From: Sulfitobacter sp.
Lineage (GTDB): Bacteria; Pseudomonadota; Alphaproteobacteria; Rhodobacterales; Rhodobacteraceae
NCBI GenBank assembly: GCA_024636405.1
Contig: JAGXHC010000051.1
Location: 1-14,432 of the forward strand
Length of the DNA stretch: 14,432 nt
Reading direction: 5' to 3'
The first letter of the stretch is position 1. Each line of letters starts with the position of its first letter. This document shows positions 1 to 7,461 of this stretch, piece by piece. Below the pieces are notes generated by a model. That model searched no databases. It was not told where the DNA came from and saw only the letters and a program-made list of their open reading frames with translations. The translations under genes were made by a program, and so were the position numbers.

Positions 1-2
1 AT

Positions 3-329
3 GTTGAGCCGTTTGAACAGCCGGAAGAAAAGTGGCAGGACATTTCAGAGAATGAGGGTCCAACACTTCGTGCTTGTCTAAAGTTGGGTTTGCTGGCTGA
101 AATCTTTAGTGAATGGCAGCAAACTGATTATGGAGACCGAGTACCGGATGGTGGTGACTATATAGTGACACTGACTGGCGCAGGTGTAGAACGGCTAATT
201 CGAGCAGATGAACCTGTGAAGCAAAAGGCTTTCAGGCAGATAAGCGAGAATGCTCCAGTTATAATAACCTCCGTTTTGGGAGCTTTGCTACTATCATATC
301 TCTTTCGGCTATTAGGATGGTCCCAATGA
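3..329 (+). CDS. Hypothetical protein with C-terminal membrane helix (5' partial)
   Basis: I do not recognise this gene. The frame is open from the left edge to a TGA at 327-329, giving 108 visible residues, so its start probably lies outside the window; a TTG at 84 is the only start-like codon I would consider inside. Residues about 51-67 (GDYIVTLTGAGVERLI) look like the wing and last helix of a winged-helix fold. Residues about 84-106 (APVIITSVLG onward) form one hydrophobic C-terminal membrane helix, so the protein may be tail-anchored. Its stop overlaps the pheT start as ATGA, implying co-transcription and translational coupling. Base composition is clearly more AT-rich than pheT, which suggests an accessory gene. 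pheT usually follows pheS closely, so this gene may sit between the two; pheS itself is not visible. The reading frame is well supported, the function is not. Confidence 0.6.
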   Translation, partial: VEPFEQPEEKWQDISENEGPTLRACLKLGLLAEIFSEWQQTDYGDRVPDGGDYIVTLTGAGVERLIRADEPVKQKAFRQISENAPVIITSVLGALLLSYLFRLLGWSQ

Positions 330-2725
330 AATTCACCCTCTCCTGGCTTAAATCGCATCTCGACACCAAGGCGTCGATGGATGAGATCACCTATGCCCTG
401 ACCGACCTCGGCCTTGAGGTCGAAAACATCGAGGACCGTGGCGCGAAGCTGCGCGATTTCACCATCGGCAAGGTGATCAGCGCCGAAAAGCATCCCGATG
501 CAGACCGTCTGAAAGTCTGTCAGGTGGAAACCGATGAGGGCACAAAGCAGATCATTTGCGGTGCGCCCAACGCGCGCGAAGGCATCACCGTGGTGGTGGC
601 CAAGCCGGGCGTTTACGTGCCGGGCATCGACACCACCATCGGCGTTGGCATGATCCGGGGCATCGAAAGCTTTGGGATGATGGCCTCTGAGCGGGAGATG
701 GAACTGAGCGAGGAACACGACGGCATCATCGAATTGCCGTCGGGCGACGTGGGCGAGCGGTTCATCGACTGGCTGGCGGAACACGACCCCGCCAAGGTTG
801 ATCCGGTCATTGAAATCGCCATCACCCCCAACCGCCCTGACGCGCTTGGCGTGCGCGGCATAGCGCGCGATCTGGCGGCGCGGGGGCTGGGCAAGCTGAA
901 AAAACGCGACACCGACGCCGTTGAGGGGGCGTTCCCCTGTCCCGTCAGTATCAGCATCGACGCGGATACGCTGGCGCATTGCCCGGTGTTCTATGGCCGC
1001 GTGATCCGCGGTGTGACCAATGGCCCTAGTCCCGCGTGGTTGCAGGATCTGCTGCGCGCCATCGGGTTGCGCCCGATTTCCTTTCTTGTGGATGTCACGA
1101 ACTTCTTTACCTATGATCGCAACCGCCCCTTGCACGTCTTTGACGCGGACAAGATCGCGGGCAACGCCCTGCGCGTGCACAGCGCGGCAGGGGGTGAAAC
1201 GCTGATGGCGCTGGACGACAAGGACTATACCATGTCCCCCGGCATGGTGCTTATCTCTGACGCCGAAGCGGTGCAAAGCATCGGTGGTGTCATGGGCGGC
1301 CTGCCCAGCGGTGTCACGTCCGAGACCACGAATGTCTTTCTCGAAGCCGCGTATTTCGATCCGGTCCGCACCGCCTATACCGGTCGCGCCCTCAAAATCA
1401 ATTCGGACGCGCGGTATCGTTTTGAACGCGGGATCGACCCGGAATGGACACCCTACGGCATCGAACATGCCACGCGCATGATCCTTGATCACGCGGGCGG
1501 TGAAGCGTCCGAGGTGGTGATCGCGGGCAAGGTTCCAGACACGACCCGCGCCTACAAGCTTGATACCGCGCGGGTGCAATCACTGGTTGGCATGACGATC
1601 CCCGAAAGCGAACAGCGCCAGACCCTGACGGCGCTTGGCTTTCGGCTTGACGGTAATATGGCGCAGGTGCCCTCGTGGCGGCCTGACGTCCAAGGCGAAG
1701 CCGATCTGGTTGAGGAAGTCGCGCGCATCGCGTCCCTGACCAAGCTCGAAGGCCGCCCCCTGCCGCGCATCACGACCGGGGTGCCGCGTCCGGTCCTGTC
1801 GCCCATACAGCGGCGCGAGACAGCGGCGCGGCGGACCTGTGCAGCACTTGGGTACAACGAATGTGTGACCTACAGTTTCATTGATCAGGCTTCGGCGGCG
1901 CTGTTCGGCGGCGGCACGGATACAACACGGCTGGAAAACCCGATCTCCACTGACATGAGCCACATGCGCCCCGCGCTGTTGCCCGGCCTGTTGCAGGCGG
2001 TGGCACGCAATCAGGCGCGCGGTTTTGCGGACATGGCCCTGTTTGAGGTCGGACCGGCCTTTTCCGGCGGCGAACCCGGTGAGCAACAGACGGTGATCAC
2101 CGGCGTTCTGGTCGGACGCACGGGACCAAAGGACGTGCACGGTGCTGCGCGTGCGGTCGATGCGTTTGACGTCAAGGCGGATGCCGAAGCCGTGCTTGCC
2201 GCCATGGGCGCGCCCGTCAAGGTCCAGATCCTGCGCGACGCCGACGCCTGGTGGCACCCCGGCCGTCACGGCAAGATCTGTCTTGGCCCGAAAAAGGTGC
2301 TGGGCGTGTTTGGCGAAGTACACCCCAAAGTGCTGGCCGCGATGGACGTCAAAGGACCTGTGATGGCCTTCACCCTCTGGCCCGGCGAAGTGCCCCTGCC
2401 GCGCAAGGTGGGCGCCACGCGCCCCGCGCTGCAGGTCAGCGGTCTACAGGCGGTGGAGCGTGATTTTGCCTTCGTGGTCGATGTCAGCGTGGAGGCGTTG
2501 ACACTGGTCAATGCCGCGATGGGTGCGGACAAGGCGTTGATCGAGGACGTGCGCGTTTTTGACCAATTTATCGGTGGCTCACTTGGCGAGGGCAAGAAAT
2601 CACTGGCCATCACGGTACGGATGCAACCCAGTGACAAGACCCTCAAGGACGCCGATATCGAAGCAGTTGGCGCGCGCGTGATCGACAAGGTCACCAAGGC
2701 AACGGGCGGTGTGCTGCGCGGGTAA
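326..2725 (+). CDS. pheT: Phenylalanine--tRNA ligase beta subunit
   Basis: Beta chain of the cytoplasmic alpha2-beta2 phenylalanyl-tRNA synthetase, which charges tRNA-Phe with phenylalanine using ATP. The 799-residue length is typical of the bacterial beta chain. The start MKFTLSWLKSHLDT at 326 is the usual family N-terminus; an in-frame ATG at 317 would add only MVP and lies in the AGGA ribosome site at 314-317. An EMAP/OB-type tRNA-binding domain covers about residues 40-150 (HPDADRLKVCQV near 56-67, then ICGAPNAR). B3/4 and B5 domains follow to about residue 475 (INSDARYRFERGIDPEW is typical). Next comes the catalytic-like core, then a C-terminal ferredoxin-like anticodon-binding domain from about 700 (VERDFAFVVD, KSLAITVRMQP). 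The gene overlaps the preceding small gene by four bases. Catalysis needs the alpha subunit, which is not in the window. The frame is intact. Confidence 0.97.
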   Translation: MKFTLSWLKSHLDTKASMDEITYALTDLGLEVENIEDRGAKLRDFTIGKVISAEKHPDADRLKVCQVETDEGTKQIICGAPNAREGITVVVAKPGVYVPGIDTTIGVGMIRGIESFGMMASEREMELSEEHDGIIELPSGDVGERFIDWLAEHDPAKVDPVIEIAITPNRPDALGVRGIARDLAARGLGKLKKRDTDAVEGAFPCPVSISIDADTLAHCPVFYGRVIRGVTNGPSPAWLQDLLRAIGLRPISFLVDVTNFFTYDRNRPLHVFDADKIAGNALRVHSAAGGETLMALDDKDYTMSPGMVLISDAEAVQSIGGVMGGLPSGVTSETTNVFLEAAYFDPVRTAYTGRALKINSDARYRFERGIDPEWTPYGIEHATRMILDHAGGEASEVVIAGKVPDTTRAYKLDTARVQSLVGMTIPESEQRQTLTALGFRLDGNMAQVPSWRPDVQGEADLVEEVARIASLTKLEGRPLPRITTGVPRPVLSPIQRRETAARRTCAALGYNECVTYSFIDQASAALFGGGTDTTRLENPISTDMSHMRPALLPGLLQAVARNQARGFADMALFEVGPAFSGGEPGEQQTVITGVLVGRTGPKDVHGAARAVDAFDVKADAEAVLAAMGAPVKVQILRDADAWWHPGRHGKICLGPKKVLGVFGEVHPKVLAAMDVKGPVMAFTLWPGEVPLPRKVGATRPALQVSGLQAVERDFAFVVDVSVEALTLVNAAMGADKALIEDVRVFDQFIGGSLGEGKKSLAITVRMQPSDKTLKDADIEAVGARVIDKVTKATGGVLRG

Positions 2726-2737
2726 TTTCCCGCGCAG
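2714..2737. terminator. GC-rich hairpin over the pheT stop codon
   Basis: A perfect 9-base-pair stem, CTGCGCGGG at 2714-2722 pairing with CCCGCGCAG at 2729-2737, has the six-base loop TAATTT, which carries the pheT TAA stop. No T-run follows on either strand, so it is not a textbook intrinsic terminator. It lies between the convergent pheT and NlpC/P60-like genes, where it could protect the 3' end or help end both transcripts. Confidence 0.5.
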
Positions 2738-2750
2738 ATAACAGACCTGT

Positions 2751-3293
2751 TCAGGCCGCCGCGGTCGCCGAAAGCCGCTGCAAGCCACGGTGGATCATCA
2801 TGCCAAGGCCGAACAGGGGCGCGGCCCCCAGCTCAAAACAGTGGTCCGCATGATCCGTGCGTTCGCTCCAGCGAATGGAGCCGACGCCGCCCACGCTGCG
2901 TCTGCTGGATGCCTCGTATGTATTCCCGTTGATCACCAGCCAGACATGGCCAACCTTGGTGCGGTTGCCATCGGCGTCGCGCGCGCCATCGCGAAAACCT
3001 ACGCGCACAATATTGTCGATCATCGGTGCGCCTGCACTGTATTCAATGTCGCGGTAGCCTTCATTCTGAAGCCAACTGCGCTGTCTGCGGCTGCCTGCGG
3101 GCAGGTTGAGGTGCTGCCGGGTGGTGCGATAGAGCACGTATTCAAAAAACCCCGAACAATCAAGCTGCCTCACCTCCTCGGGCTCTTTTGACAGGGGGCG
3201 CGCCTTGCCAATCATACCGTTCATTTCGTAGCGGATACCTGCCGCCATCATCCGCGTCAGCGGATCGACCAGCTGGCCACTGTCAAATTCCAT
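2751..3293 (-). CDS. NlpC/P60-like putative cysteine peptidase
   Basis: A 180-residue protein that looks like a small NlpC/P60 (papain-like) domain, a family that mostly cleaves peptidoglycan stem peptides. The candidate nucleophile is Cys46 in QLDCSGFFEYVLYR, matching the family's DCSG signature, and the candidate catalytic His116 lies in VGHVWLVINGNTYEAS. The segment after it (NTYEASSRRSVGGVGSIRW) resembles the usual strand that ends the fold. I see no signal peptide or membrane helix, so if it is a wall hydrolase its route out of the cell is not encoded here; a cytoplasmic amidase-like or toxin-like role is equally possible. The ATG at 3293 is preceded at moderate distance by ACAGGGA. It is convergent with pheT and divergent from ytoQ. 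Family assignment is moderate, substrate unknown. Confidence 0.65.
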   Translation of the reverse strand: MEFDSGQLVDPLTRMMAAGIRYEMNGMIGKARPLSKEPEEVRQLDCSGFFEYVLYRTTRQHLNLPAGSRRQRSWLQNEGYRDIEYSAGAPMIDNIVRVGFRDGARDADGNRTKVGHVWLVINGNTYEASSRRSVGGVGSIRWSERTDHADHCFELGAAPLFGLGMMIHRGLQRLSATAAA

Positions 3294-3341
3294 AATATTA
3301 AAATCCCTGTAAAATCGGTTGGTCCCCTGTCCTTTGTCACC

Positions 3342-3363
3342 GCGATGCAGAATATTTCATCGC
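3342..3363. promoter_or_regulatory. Inverted repeat in divergent intergenic region
   Basis: GCGATG at 3342-3347 and CATCGC at 3358-3363 form a 6-base dyad around an AT-rich ten-base centre. It lies in the 193-base gap between the NlpC/P60-like gene and ytoQ, where an operator would be expected. The short arms could be chance, and no regulator is suggested by the neighbours. Confidence 0.25.
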
Positions 3364-3486
3364 AAGAAGGCGCAGGTGGATCGTGCAATGCTACCACTTT
3401 TGCCCCGATTCTCAAATACGGCCCTTGCAAGCTGACCGCAGCAATGTTGCATTCGGCGCAACGGCGATCTTCCGAAGGAACTCACT

Positions 3487-3936
3487 ATGACCTTATCTGT
3501 ATATCTTTCCGGCGAAATCCACACTGACTGGCGCGAACAGATCACGCAGGGCGCCAAGGGTCTGGACGTGACATTCAGCGGCCCTGTGACGGATCATGGC
3601 GCCAGCGACGATTGCGGCGTGGCGATACTGGGGGCAGAAGCGGACAAGTCTTGGCATGATCGCAAGGGCGCGCAGATCAATGCGATCCGCACCCGCAAGG
3701 GAATTTCAGATGCCGATATCGTTGTTGTGCGTTTCGGTGATCAGTACAAGCAATGGAACGCCGCTTTTGATGCAGGCTTTGCCGCGGCTTCGGGTAAATC
3801 GCTGATCATTCTGCACGGGGCCGATCACGCACATGCGTTAAAAGAAGTGGACGCCGCCGCCCTTGCTGTTGCGTCAGAACCGTCACAGGTCGTGCAGATT
3901 TTACGCTATGTTCTGACGGGCAGTTTGCCGGGGTAA
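3487..3936 (+). CDS. ytoQ: YtoQ family protein
   Basis: A 149-residue protein of the YtoQ family, a Rossmann-like group related in fold to nucleoside 2-deoxyribosyltransferases; the biological substrate is not established. Family-typical features are the N-terminal strand and loop MTLSVYLSGEIHTDWR, the FSGPVTDH segment, the motif ISDADIVVVRFGDQYKQWNAAFDAG around residues 73-97, and the following GKSLIILH strand. Length fits a single-domain member. A clear ribosome site (GAAGGAA just upstream of ACTCACT) supports the ATG at 3487. It is probably soluble and cytoplasmic, with no signal peptide or membrane segment. It stands alone: divergent from the NlpC/P60-like gene and convergent with the glutathione S-transferase gene, so the context says little about its role. 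Confidence 0.85.
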   Translation: MTLSVYLSGEIHTDWREQITQGAKGLDVTFSGPVTDHGASDDCGVAILGAEADKSWHDRKGAQINAIRTRKGISDADIVVVRFGDQYKQWNAAFDAGFAAASGKSLIILHGADHAHALKEVDAAALAVASEPSQVVQILRYVLTGSLPG

Positions 3937-3937
3937 G

Positions 3938-3960
3938 GGCGCGGCTGGTATGGCCGCGCC
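3938..3960. terminator. Hairpin between convergent ytoQ and GST genes
   Basis: GGCGCGGC at 3938-3945 pairs perfectly with GCCGCGCC at 3953-3960 around the seven-base loop TGGTATG. It starts two bases after the ytoQ stop and ends eight bases before the 3' end of the opposing glutathione S-transferase gene. There is no T-run, so efficiency is uncertain, but its position suggests a shared transcript end. Confidence 0.5.
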
Positions 3961-3967
3961 GACAGGA

Positions 3968-4669
3968 TCAATCGCGCGCTGGTGTGACCAGACCTTTCTG
4001 CACCGCCGGGCGATCCTCGAACCGCTTCACATAATCAACCAGATTTGTGTGATCGTCCCATCCAACCGCATCTTTCGCACCGTAGAAATCAAGCGATCTA
4101 AGCCACGGCGCGATGGCGATATCGGCGATGGAATAATGCGGCCCGGCGATCCAATCCTTGCCAGCCAGTTCAAGGTTCAGCACCGCAAGCAGGCGCTTCG
4201 CCTCGTTGATATAGCGTTCCTGCGGGCGCTTGTCTTCCCATTCGGACCCGGCGAACTTGTAGAAAAATCCAAGCTGCCCCAGCATCGGACCCAGCCCGCC
4301 CATCTGAAACATCAGCCATTGAATGATATGTGCCCGCTCCGATGCCGTCTCGCCGATCAGCTTGCCGGATTTTTCTGCCAGATAGATCAGGATCGCACCG
4401 GATTCGAACAGCCCGATGGGCGTACCGTCAGGCCCTTGCGGGTCAATGATCGCGGGAATTTTGTTGTTCGGGTTCAGCGACAGGAATGCAGCGCTTTTGA
4501 CATCGGCGTCGGACAGCGTGACCTTGTGCGCCTCGTAGGGGATATGCATCTCCTCCAATGCGATCGAAGCCTTGACGCCATTGGGTGTGGGAAAGGAATA
4601 AAGTTGCAGGATATCTGGATTTTTCGCGGGCCATTTTTTGGTGATGGGAAACGCTGAAAGATCGGGCAT
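3968..4669 (-). CDS. Glutathione S-transferase, YghU/YfcG-like
   Basis: A 233-residue soluble glutathione S-transferase, closest by motif to the Nu-class YghU/YfcG group, whose members use glutathione in disulfide reduction rather than classic conjugation. The N-terminal thioredoxin-like domain (about residues 20-100) has TPNGVKASIALEE at 28-40 with the Thr-Pro-Asn active-site segment of that group, NPNNKIPAI with the cis-proline at 72, and the ESGAILIYLAEK glutathione-binding segment at 89-100. The all-helical C-terminal domain follows and contains the usual N-cap region ADIAIAPWL. AGGAGA six bases before the ATG at 4669 fixes the start. It is divergent from mscL with a 152-base shared promoter region, where I found no clear operator. 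Family is secure; the exact subclass is inferred. Confidence 0.88.
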   Translation of the reverse strand: MPDLSAFPITKKWPAKNPDILQLYSFPTPNGVKASIALEEMHIPYEAHKVTLSDADVKSAAFLSLNPNNKIPAIIDPQGPDGTPIGLFESGAILIYLAEKSGKLIGETASERAHIIQWLMFQMGGLGPMLGQLGFFYKFAGSEWEDKRPQERYINEAKRLLAVLNLELAGKDWIAGPHYSIADIAIAPWLRSLDFYGAKDAVGWDDHTNLVDYVKRFEDRPAVQKGLVTPARD

Positions 4670-4821
4670 ATGGTCTCTCCTAGAAAACTATACACCGTAG
4701 TTAGCCCTTATTGCCGCCGAAAACAGTCTATTCACTGTGCGTCAATGTGCTAACAACTGTGCGGCGAATAAAGGCGCCATAACGATCACCAGGCCAATCC
4801 GGTGCAATAAGGGACATATAT

Positions 4822-5253
4822 ATGATTAACGAATTCAAAGACTTCATTGCCAAGGGCAATGTTATGGATCTCGCTGTGGGTATTATTATCGGGGCGGCGT
4901 TTACCGCCATCGTGAGCAGCCTTGTGGGCGATCTCATCAATCCGATCATCGGTCTGGTGCTGGGTGGCGTGGATTTCACCAGCATGTATTTCGTGCTGTC
5001 GGGCGACGCTCCTAAAGGGCTGGGCCTTGACGCTGCGCGTGAAACCGGGGCCGCGATTTTTGCCTACGGTGCTTTCATCACGGCGATCATCAACTTTCTG
5101 ATCATCGCGTTCGTTGTGTTCATGCTGGTGAAGATGGTCAACCGGATCAAATCCGCAGCCGAAAAGCCGGACGACGTGGCACCCGAAGTGCATACCGGTC
5201 CGTCCCAGCTTGATGTGCTGCTTGAGATACGAGACCAACTCGCCAAAGGCTGA
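4822..5253 (+). CDS. mscL: Large-conductance mechanosensitive channel MscL
   Basis: Inner-membrane channel that opens under high membrane tension and releases solutes during osmotic downshock; it acts as a homopentamer. The 143-residue length is normal. The N-terminal amphipathic segment [41 protein letters not shown] covers the S1 helix and pore-lining TM1. A periplasmic loop follows (about residues 50-72, ending near [13 protein letters not shown]). TM2 is [30 protein letters not shown]. The C-terminal helix ends in the conserved [11 protein letters not shown] bundle. An AAGGGA ribosome site lies close upstream of the ATG at 4822. It is transcribed alone and ends at a strong terminator 18 bases downstream. 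Confidence 0.97.
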   Translation: MINEFKDFIAKGNVMDLAVGIIIGAAFTAIVSSLVGDLINPIIGLVLGGVDFTSMYFVLSGDAPKGLGLDAARETGAAIFAYGAFITAIINFLIIAFVVFMLVKMVNRIKSAAEKPDDVAPEVHTGPSQLDVLLEIRDQLAKG

Positions 5254-5271
5254 GGTCAGGCGTCTTTTGGC

Positions 5272-5306
5272 AAACAAGGCCCGCATGTCGGCGGGCCTTG
5301 TTTTGT
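5272..5306. terminator. Intrinsic terminator between mscL and ald
   Basis: A perfect 13-base-pair stem has arms at 5272-5284 (ending GGCCCGC) and 5291-5303 (starting GCGGGCC), with the loop ATGTCG. On the plus strand it runs into TTTTGT, a classic Rho-independent terminator for mscL. The A-rich left arm gives a T-rich end on the other strand, so it may also stop ald transcripts, which end at 5331. Confidence 0.92.
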
Positions 5307-5330
5307 CTTCACATTCAAAAGTTCCTGATG

Positions 5331-6449
5331 TCAGCCCGCGATGGCCTGATCTGCCGTGATGCTGTCAATCTTCAGCGCCTCACCCACCGCAGCATATGTC
5401 AGCTTTCCGGCATGCACGTTCAACCCGGCCTTCAGGTGCGGATCGTCCGCGCAGGCCTGTTTCCACCCTTTGTTGGCCAGCGCCAGCATGAAGGGCATCG
5501 TGGCATTGCCAAGGGCGATTGTCGCCGTGCGCGCCACGGCACCCGGCATGTTGGCGACGCAGTAATGCATGATGCCATCAACCTCATAGATCGGGTCCTG
5601 GTGGGTTGTCGCCCTGGATGTCTCAAAACATCCGCCCTGATCAATGGCCACATCGACCAGCACCGCGCCCGGCTTCATCATGCCCAACTGGTCGCGGCTG
5701 ATCAGCTTGGGCGCGGCGGCACCCGGTATCAGCACGGCGCCCACAACCATATCCGCGCCCGGCAGCAGTTCTTCCATCAGGCCTGCCGAGGAATATCCGG
5801 TCTTGAGGCGTCCCTGAAACAGGTCGTCCAGCAGGCTAAGCCGTGGCAGCGATCGGTCCAGCACGGTCACATCCGCGCCCATCCCGGCAGCAACTCTTGC
5901 CGCGTTGATGCCCACGACGCCGCCGCCGATCACCAGAACACGCGCCGGGCCGACACCGGGCACACCGCCCATCAGCACACCGCGCCCGCCGTTGGCCTTT
6001 TGCAATGTCCATGCGCCGACCTGCGGCGCCAGCCGGCCAGCGACCTCTGACATCGGTGCCAGCAGGGGCAAACCGCCGTTGCGATCGGTCACGGTTTCAT
6101 ACGCGATGCAGGTCGCCCCGGAGGCCAAAAGATCGTGGGTCTGATCGGGGTCCGGTGCAAGATGCAAATAAGTAAACAGCACCTGGCCTTCGCGCAGCAT
6201 CTTGCGTTCACCCGCCTGCGGTTCCTTGACCTTGACGATCATGTCCGCGCTGGCAAAAATTTCCTCCGCCGTGTCGATGATTGTCGCACCAGCGGCAACA
6301 TAGTCGGCGTCCTCGAACCCCGCACCAACCCCGGCGCCCGTCTGCACGACGACACTGTGACCATTGGCAACAGCTTCCTGTGCGGCGTTCGGAGTCAGCC
6401 CGACCCGGAATTCCTGTGGTTTGATTTCTTTTGGGCAGCCGATCTTCAT
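5331..6449 (-). CDS. ald: Alanine dehydrogenase
   Basis: NAD-dependent L-alanine dehydrogenase, which interconverts alanine with pyruvate and ammonia; soluble and usually hexameric. At 372 residues it matches the normal length. Catalytic residues are present in expected contexts: Lys75 in IVKVKEPQ, His96 in FTYLHLAPD and Asp270 in LVDVAIDQGG. The NAD-binding Rossmann loop is VLVIGGGVVGINAARVA at 171-187, with the ribose-binding Asp198 in TVLDRS. The N-terminal MKIGCPKEIKPQEFRVGLTP is also characteristic. AGAGGAGG just before the ATG at 6449 is a very strong ribosome site. The gene diverges from an Lrp/AsnC-type regulator, the classic arrangement for local, substrate-responsive control. The intergenic region carries a candidate operator dyad. 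It is convergent with mscL and shares a terminator with it. Confidence 0.97.
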   Translation of the reverse strand: MKIGCPKEIKPQEFRVGLTPNAAQEAVANGHSVVVQTGAGVGAGFEDADYVAAGATIIDTAEEIFASADMIVKVKEPQAGERKMLREGQVLFTYLHLAPDPDQTHDLLASGATCIAYETVTDRNGGLPLLAPMSEVAGRLAPQVGAWTLQKANGGRGVLMGGVPGVGPARVLVIGGGVVGINAARVAAGMGADVTVLDRSLPRLSLLDDLFQGRLKTGYSSAGLMEELLPGADMVVGAVLIPGAAAPKLISRDQLGMMKPGAVLVDVAIDQGGCFETSRATTHQDPIYEVDGIMHYCVANMPGAVARTATIALGNATMPFMLALANKGWKQACADDPHLKAGLNVHAGKLTYAAVGEALKIDSITADQAIAG

Positions 6450-6479
6450 CGGGTAGATCCTCCTCTGAGTCGATGTGTG

Positions 6480-6530
6480 TCGTTGTGATTTTGGAACAGG
6501 CTAACGGCGTCTTCACGCAACACACAACGA
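6480..6530. promoter_or_regulatory. Candidate operator dyad between ald and its regulator
   Basis: TCGTTGTG at 6480-6487 is repeated inverted as CACAACGA at 6523-6530, with centres 43 bases apart, about four helical turns. This places both half-sites on one DNA face in the 157-base divergent region. Lrp-family octamers bind multiple phased sites, so it is a plausible binding region for the adjacent regulator. The assignment is inference from position and symmetry only. Confidence 0.4.
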
Positions 6531-6606
6531 ATTTCATCTCGCCAAACGGGGGTGGGATCGGATAGAATTGCGTCATTGTGGCACTGGACGCGAAAGTTTT
6601 GCGCAG

Positions 6607-7065
6607 ATGGATATTGACGAGATTGACCGACGCATACTGCATGCGGTTCAGCGCGACGGCAGGATGTCCAATGGCGCACTGTCAGAGGTGGTCAACCTGT
6701 CGCCTTCCGCCTGTCATCGCCGGGTCCAGCGGCTGGAAAAGGAAGGCTTTATTCGCGATTATGTGGCGCTTCTGGATGCGCGCAAGTTGGGGGTGGCGAC
6801 CACCGTTTTTGTCGAAATTACCTTGCAGGGCCAGGCCGAGGAAATCCTTAATGCATTCGAGAAATCCGTGGCGCGCATTCCGGACGTGCTGGAATGTCAT
6901 CTGATGGCCGGGTCTGCGGATTATCTGCTAAAGGTCGTCGCCGAAAATACCGAAGATTTCGCCCGCATCCACCGCCAGCACCTTGCCCGTCTGCCCGGCG
7001 TGCAAAGCATGCAGTCCAGCTTTTCATTGCGCACGGTCTGCAAGACAACAGCGCTTCCGATCTGA
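6607..7065 (+). CDS. Lrp/AsnC family transcriptional regulator, probable regulator of ald
   Basis: A 152-residue Lrp/AsnC-type DNA-binding protein, likely acting as a dimer or octamer that senses an amino acid. The N-terminal winged helix-turn-helix spans about residues 5-60, starting MDIDEIDRRILHAVQRDGRMSN with the recognition helix in LSPSACHRRVQRLEKEGFI. The C-terminal RAM effector-binding domain spans about 65-140 and includes the typical GSADYLLKVVAENTEDF turn. I chose the ATG at 6607 because the family almost always begins just before an acidic DxxD-R-I-L segment; a TTG at 6568 would add 13 residues of unlike character. The ribosome site before 6607 is weak. Divergence from ald makes alanine-responsive activation of ald the likely main job, as for AldR/BkdR-like proteins, but this is inferred from context. 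Confidence 0.9.
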   Translation: MDIDEIDRRILHAVQRDGRMSNGALSEVVNLSPSACHRRVQRLEKEGFIRDYVALLDARKLGVATTVFVEITLQGQAEEILNAFEKSVARIPDVLECHLMAGSADYLLKVVAENTEDFARIHRQHLARLPGVQSMQSSFSLRTVCKTTALPI

Positions 7066-7171
7066 TACGGCGCATGCACCTGCTTTGAATCAAACAGAGC
7101 GATTGAACCGATCCAGCGCTTTCACGGTGACGGCCATTTCTGCAATGTCACAGTCCCGGCAGCGCAATAAA

Positions 7172-7207
7172 CAAAACCCCCGCCGCCATCAGGCCACGGG
7201 GGTTTTG
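7172..7207. terminator. Bidirectional terminator after rpsU and the Lrp-type gene
   Basis: CAAAACCCCCG at 7172-7182 pairs perfectly over 11 bases with CGGGGGTTTTG at 7197-7207; the 14-base loop can form a small inner GCC/GGC pair. On the minus strand the stem ends in TTTTGTTTATT, a good terminator for rpsU 30 bases after its stop. On the plus strand it ends in TTTTG and can also serve the regulator gene. Confidence 0.88.
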
Positions 7208-7236
7208 AATATCTGTCGCGTCTCACGGGGTGTGAT

Positions 7237-7443
7237 TTACATCATACCTTCGCGTTGCAATTTCTTGCGCGCCAGCTTGCGGGCACGGCGGATGGCCTCG
7301 GCCTTCTCGCGCGCTCTTTTTTCGGAGGGTTTCTCGAAATGTTGCTTGAGCTTCATTTCACGGAAAACGCCTTCGCGCTGGAGCTTTTTCTTCAGAGCCC
7401 GAAGGGCCTGATCGACATTGTTGTCGCGAACACTAACCTGCAT
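7237..7443 (-). CDS. rpsU: 30S ribosomal protein bS21
   Basis: Small-subunit ribosomal protein bS21, which sits on the platform near the 3' end of 16S rRNA and helps mRNA selection at initiation. The 68-residue sequence begins [31 protein letters not shown], the family signature, and continues with the very basic [24 protein letters not shown]. Length is normal for the group. The leader carries AAGGTGGTGA, nine of ten matches to the full anti-Shine-Dalgarno complement, partly folded into a small hairpin next to the start codon. The gene is divergent from the COQ9 gene and ends at a strong terminator. Single-gene transcription is likely. Confidence 0.97.
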   Translation of the reverse strand: MQVSVRDNNVDQALRALKKKLQREGVFREMKLKQHFEKPSEKRAREKAEAIRRARKLARKKLQREGMM

Positions 7444-7461
7444 GTGGTTGTCACCACCTTT
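7444..7461 (-). promoter_or_regulatory. Extended Shine-Dalgarno with start-proximal hairpin in the rpsU leader
   Basis: On the minus strand AAGGTGGTGA (7461-7452) is an extended ribosome-binding site for rpsU. The overlapping GTGGT (7457-7453) can pair with ACCAC (7448-7444) directly before the ATG, leaving the loop GACA. The pairing would hide half of the ribosome site. Control through it is inference. Confidence 0.45.

Noticed and set aside
158..1579. A 473-codon open frame antisense to the start of pheT
   Set aside because: It is an antisense shadow of a GC-rich gene; its product is rich in His/Arg and resembles no family, while the other strand is clearly pheT.
3950..4657. A 235-codon open frame antisense to the glutathione S-transferase gene
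   Set aside because: The opposite strand carries an unmistakable GST with a strong ribosome site; this frame has no recognisable motif.
5298..6050. A 250-codon open frame antisense to ald
   Set aside because: It overlaps the mscL terminator and a catalytically complete alanine dehydrogenase on the other strand.
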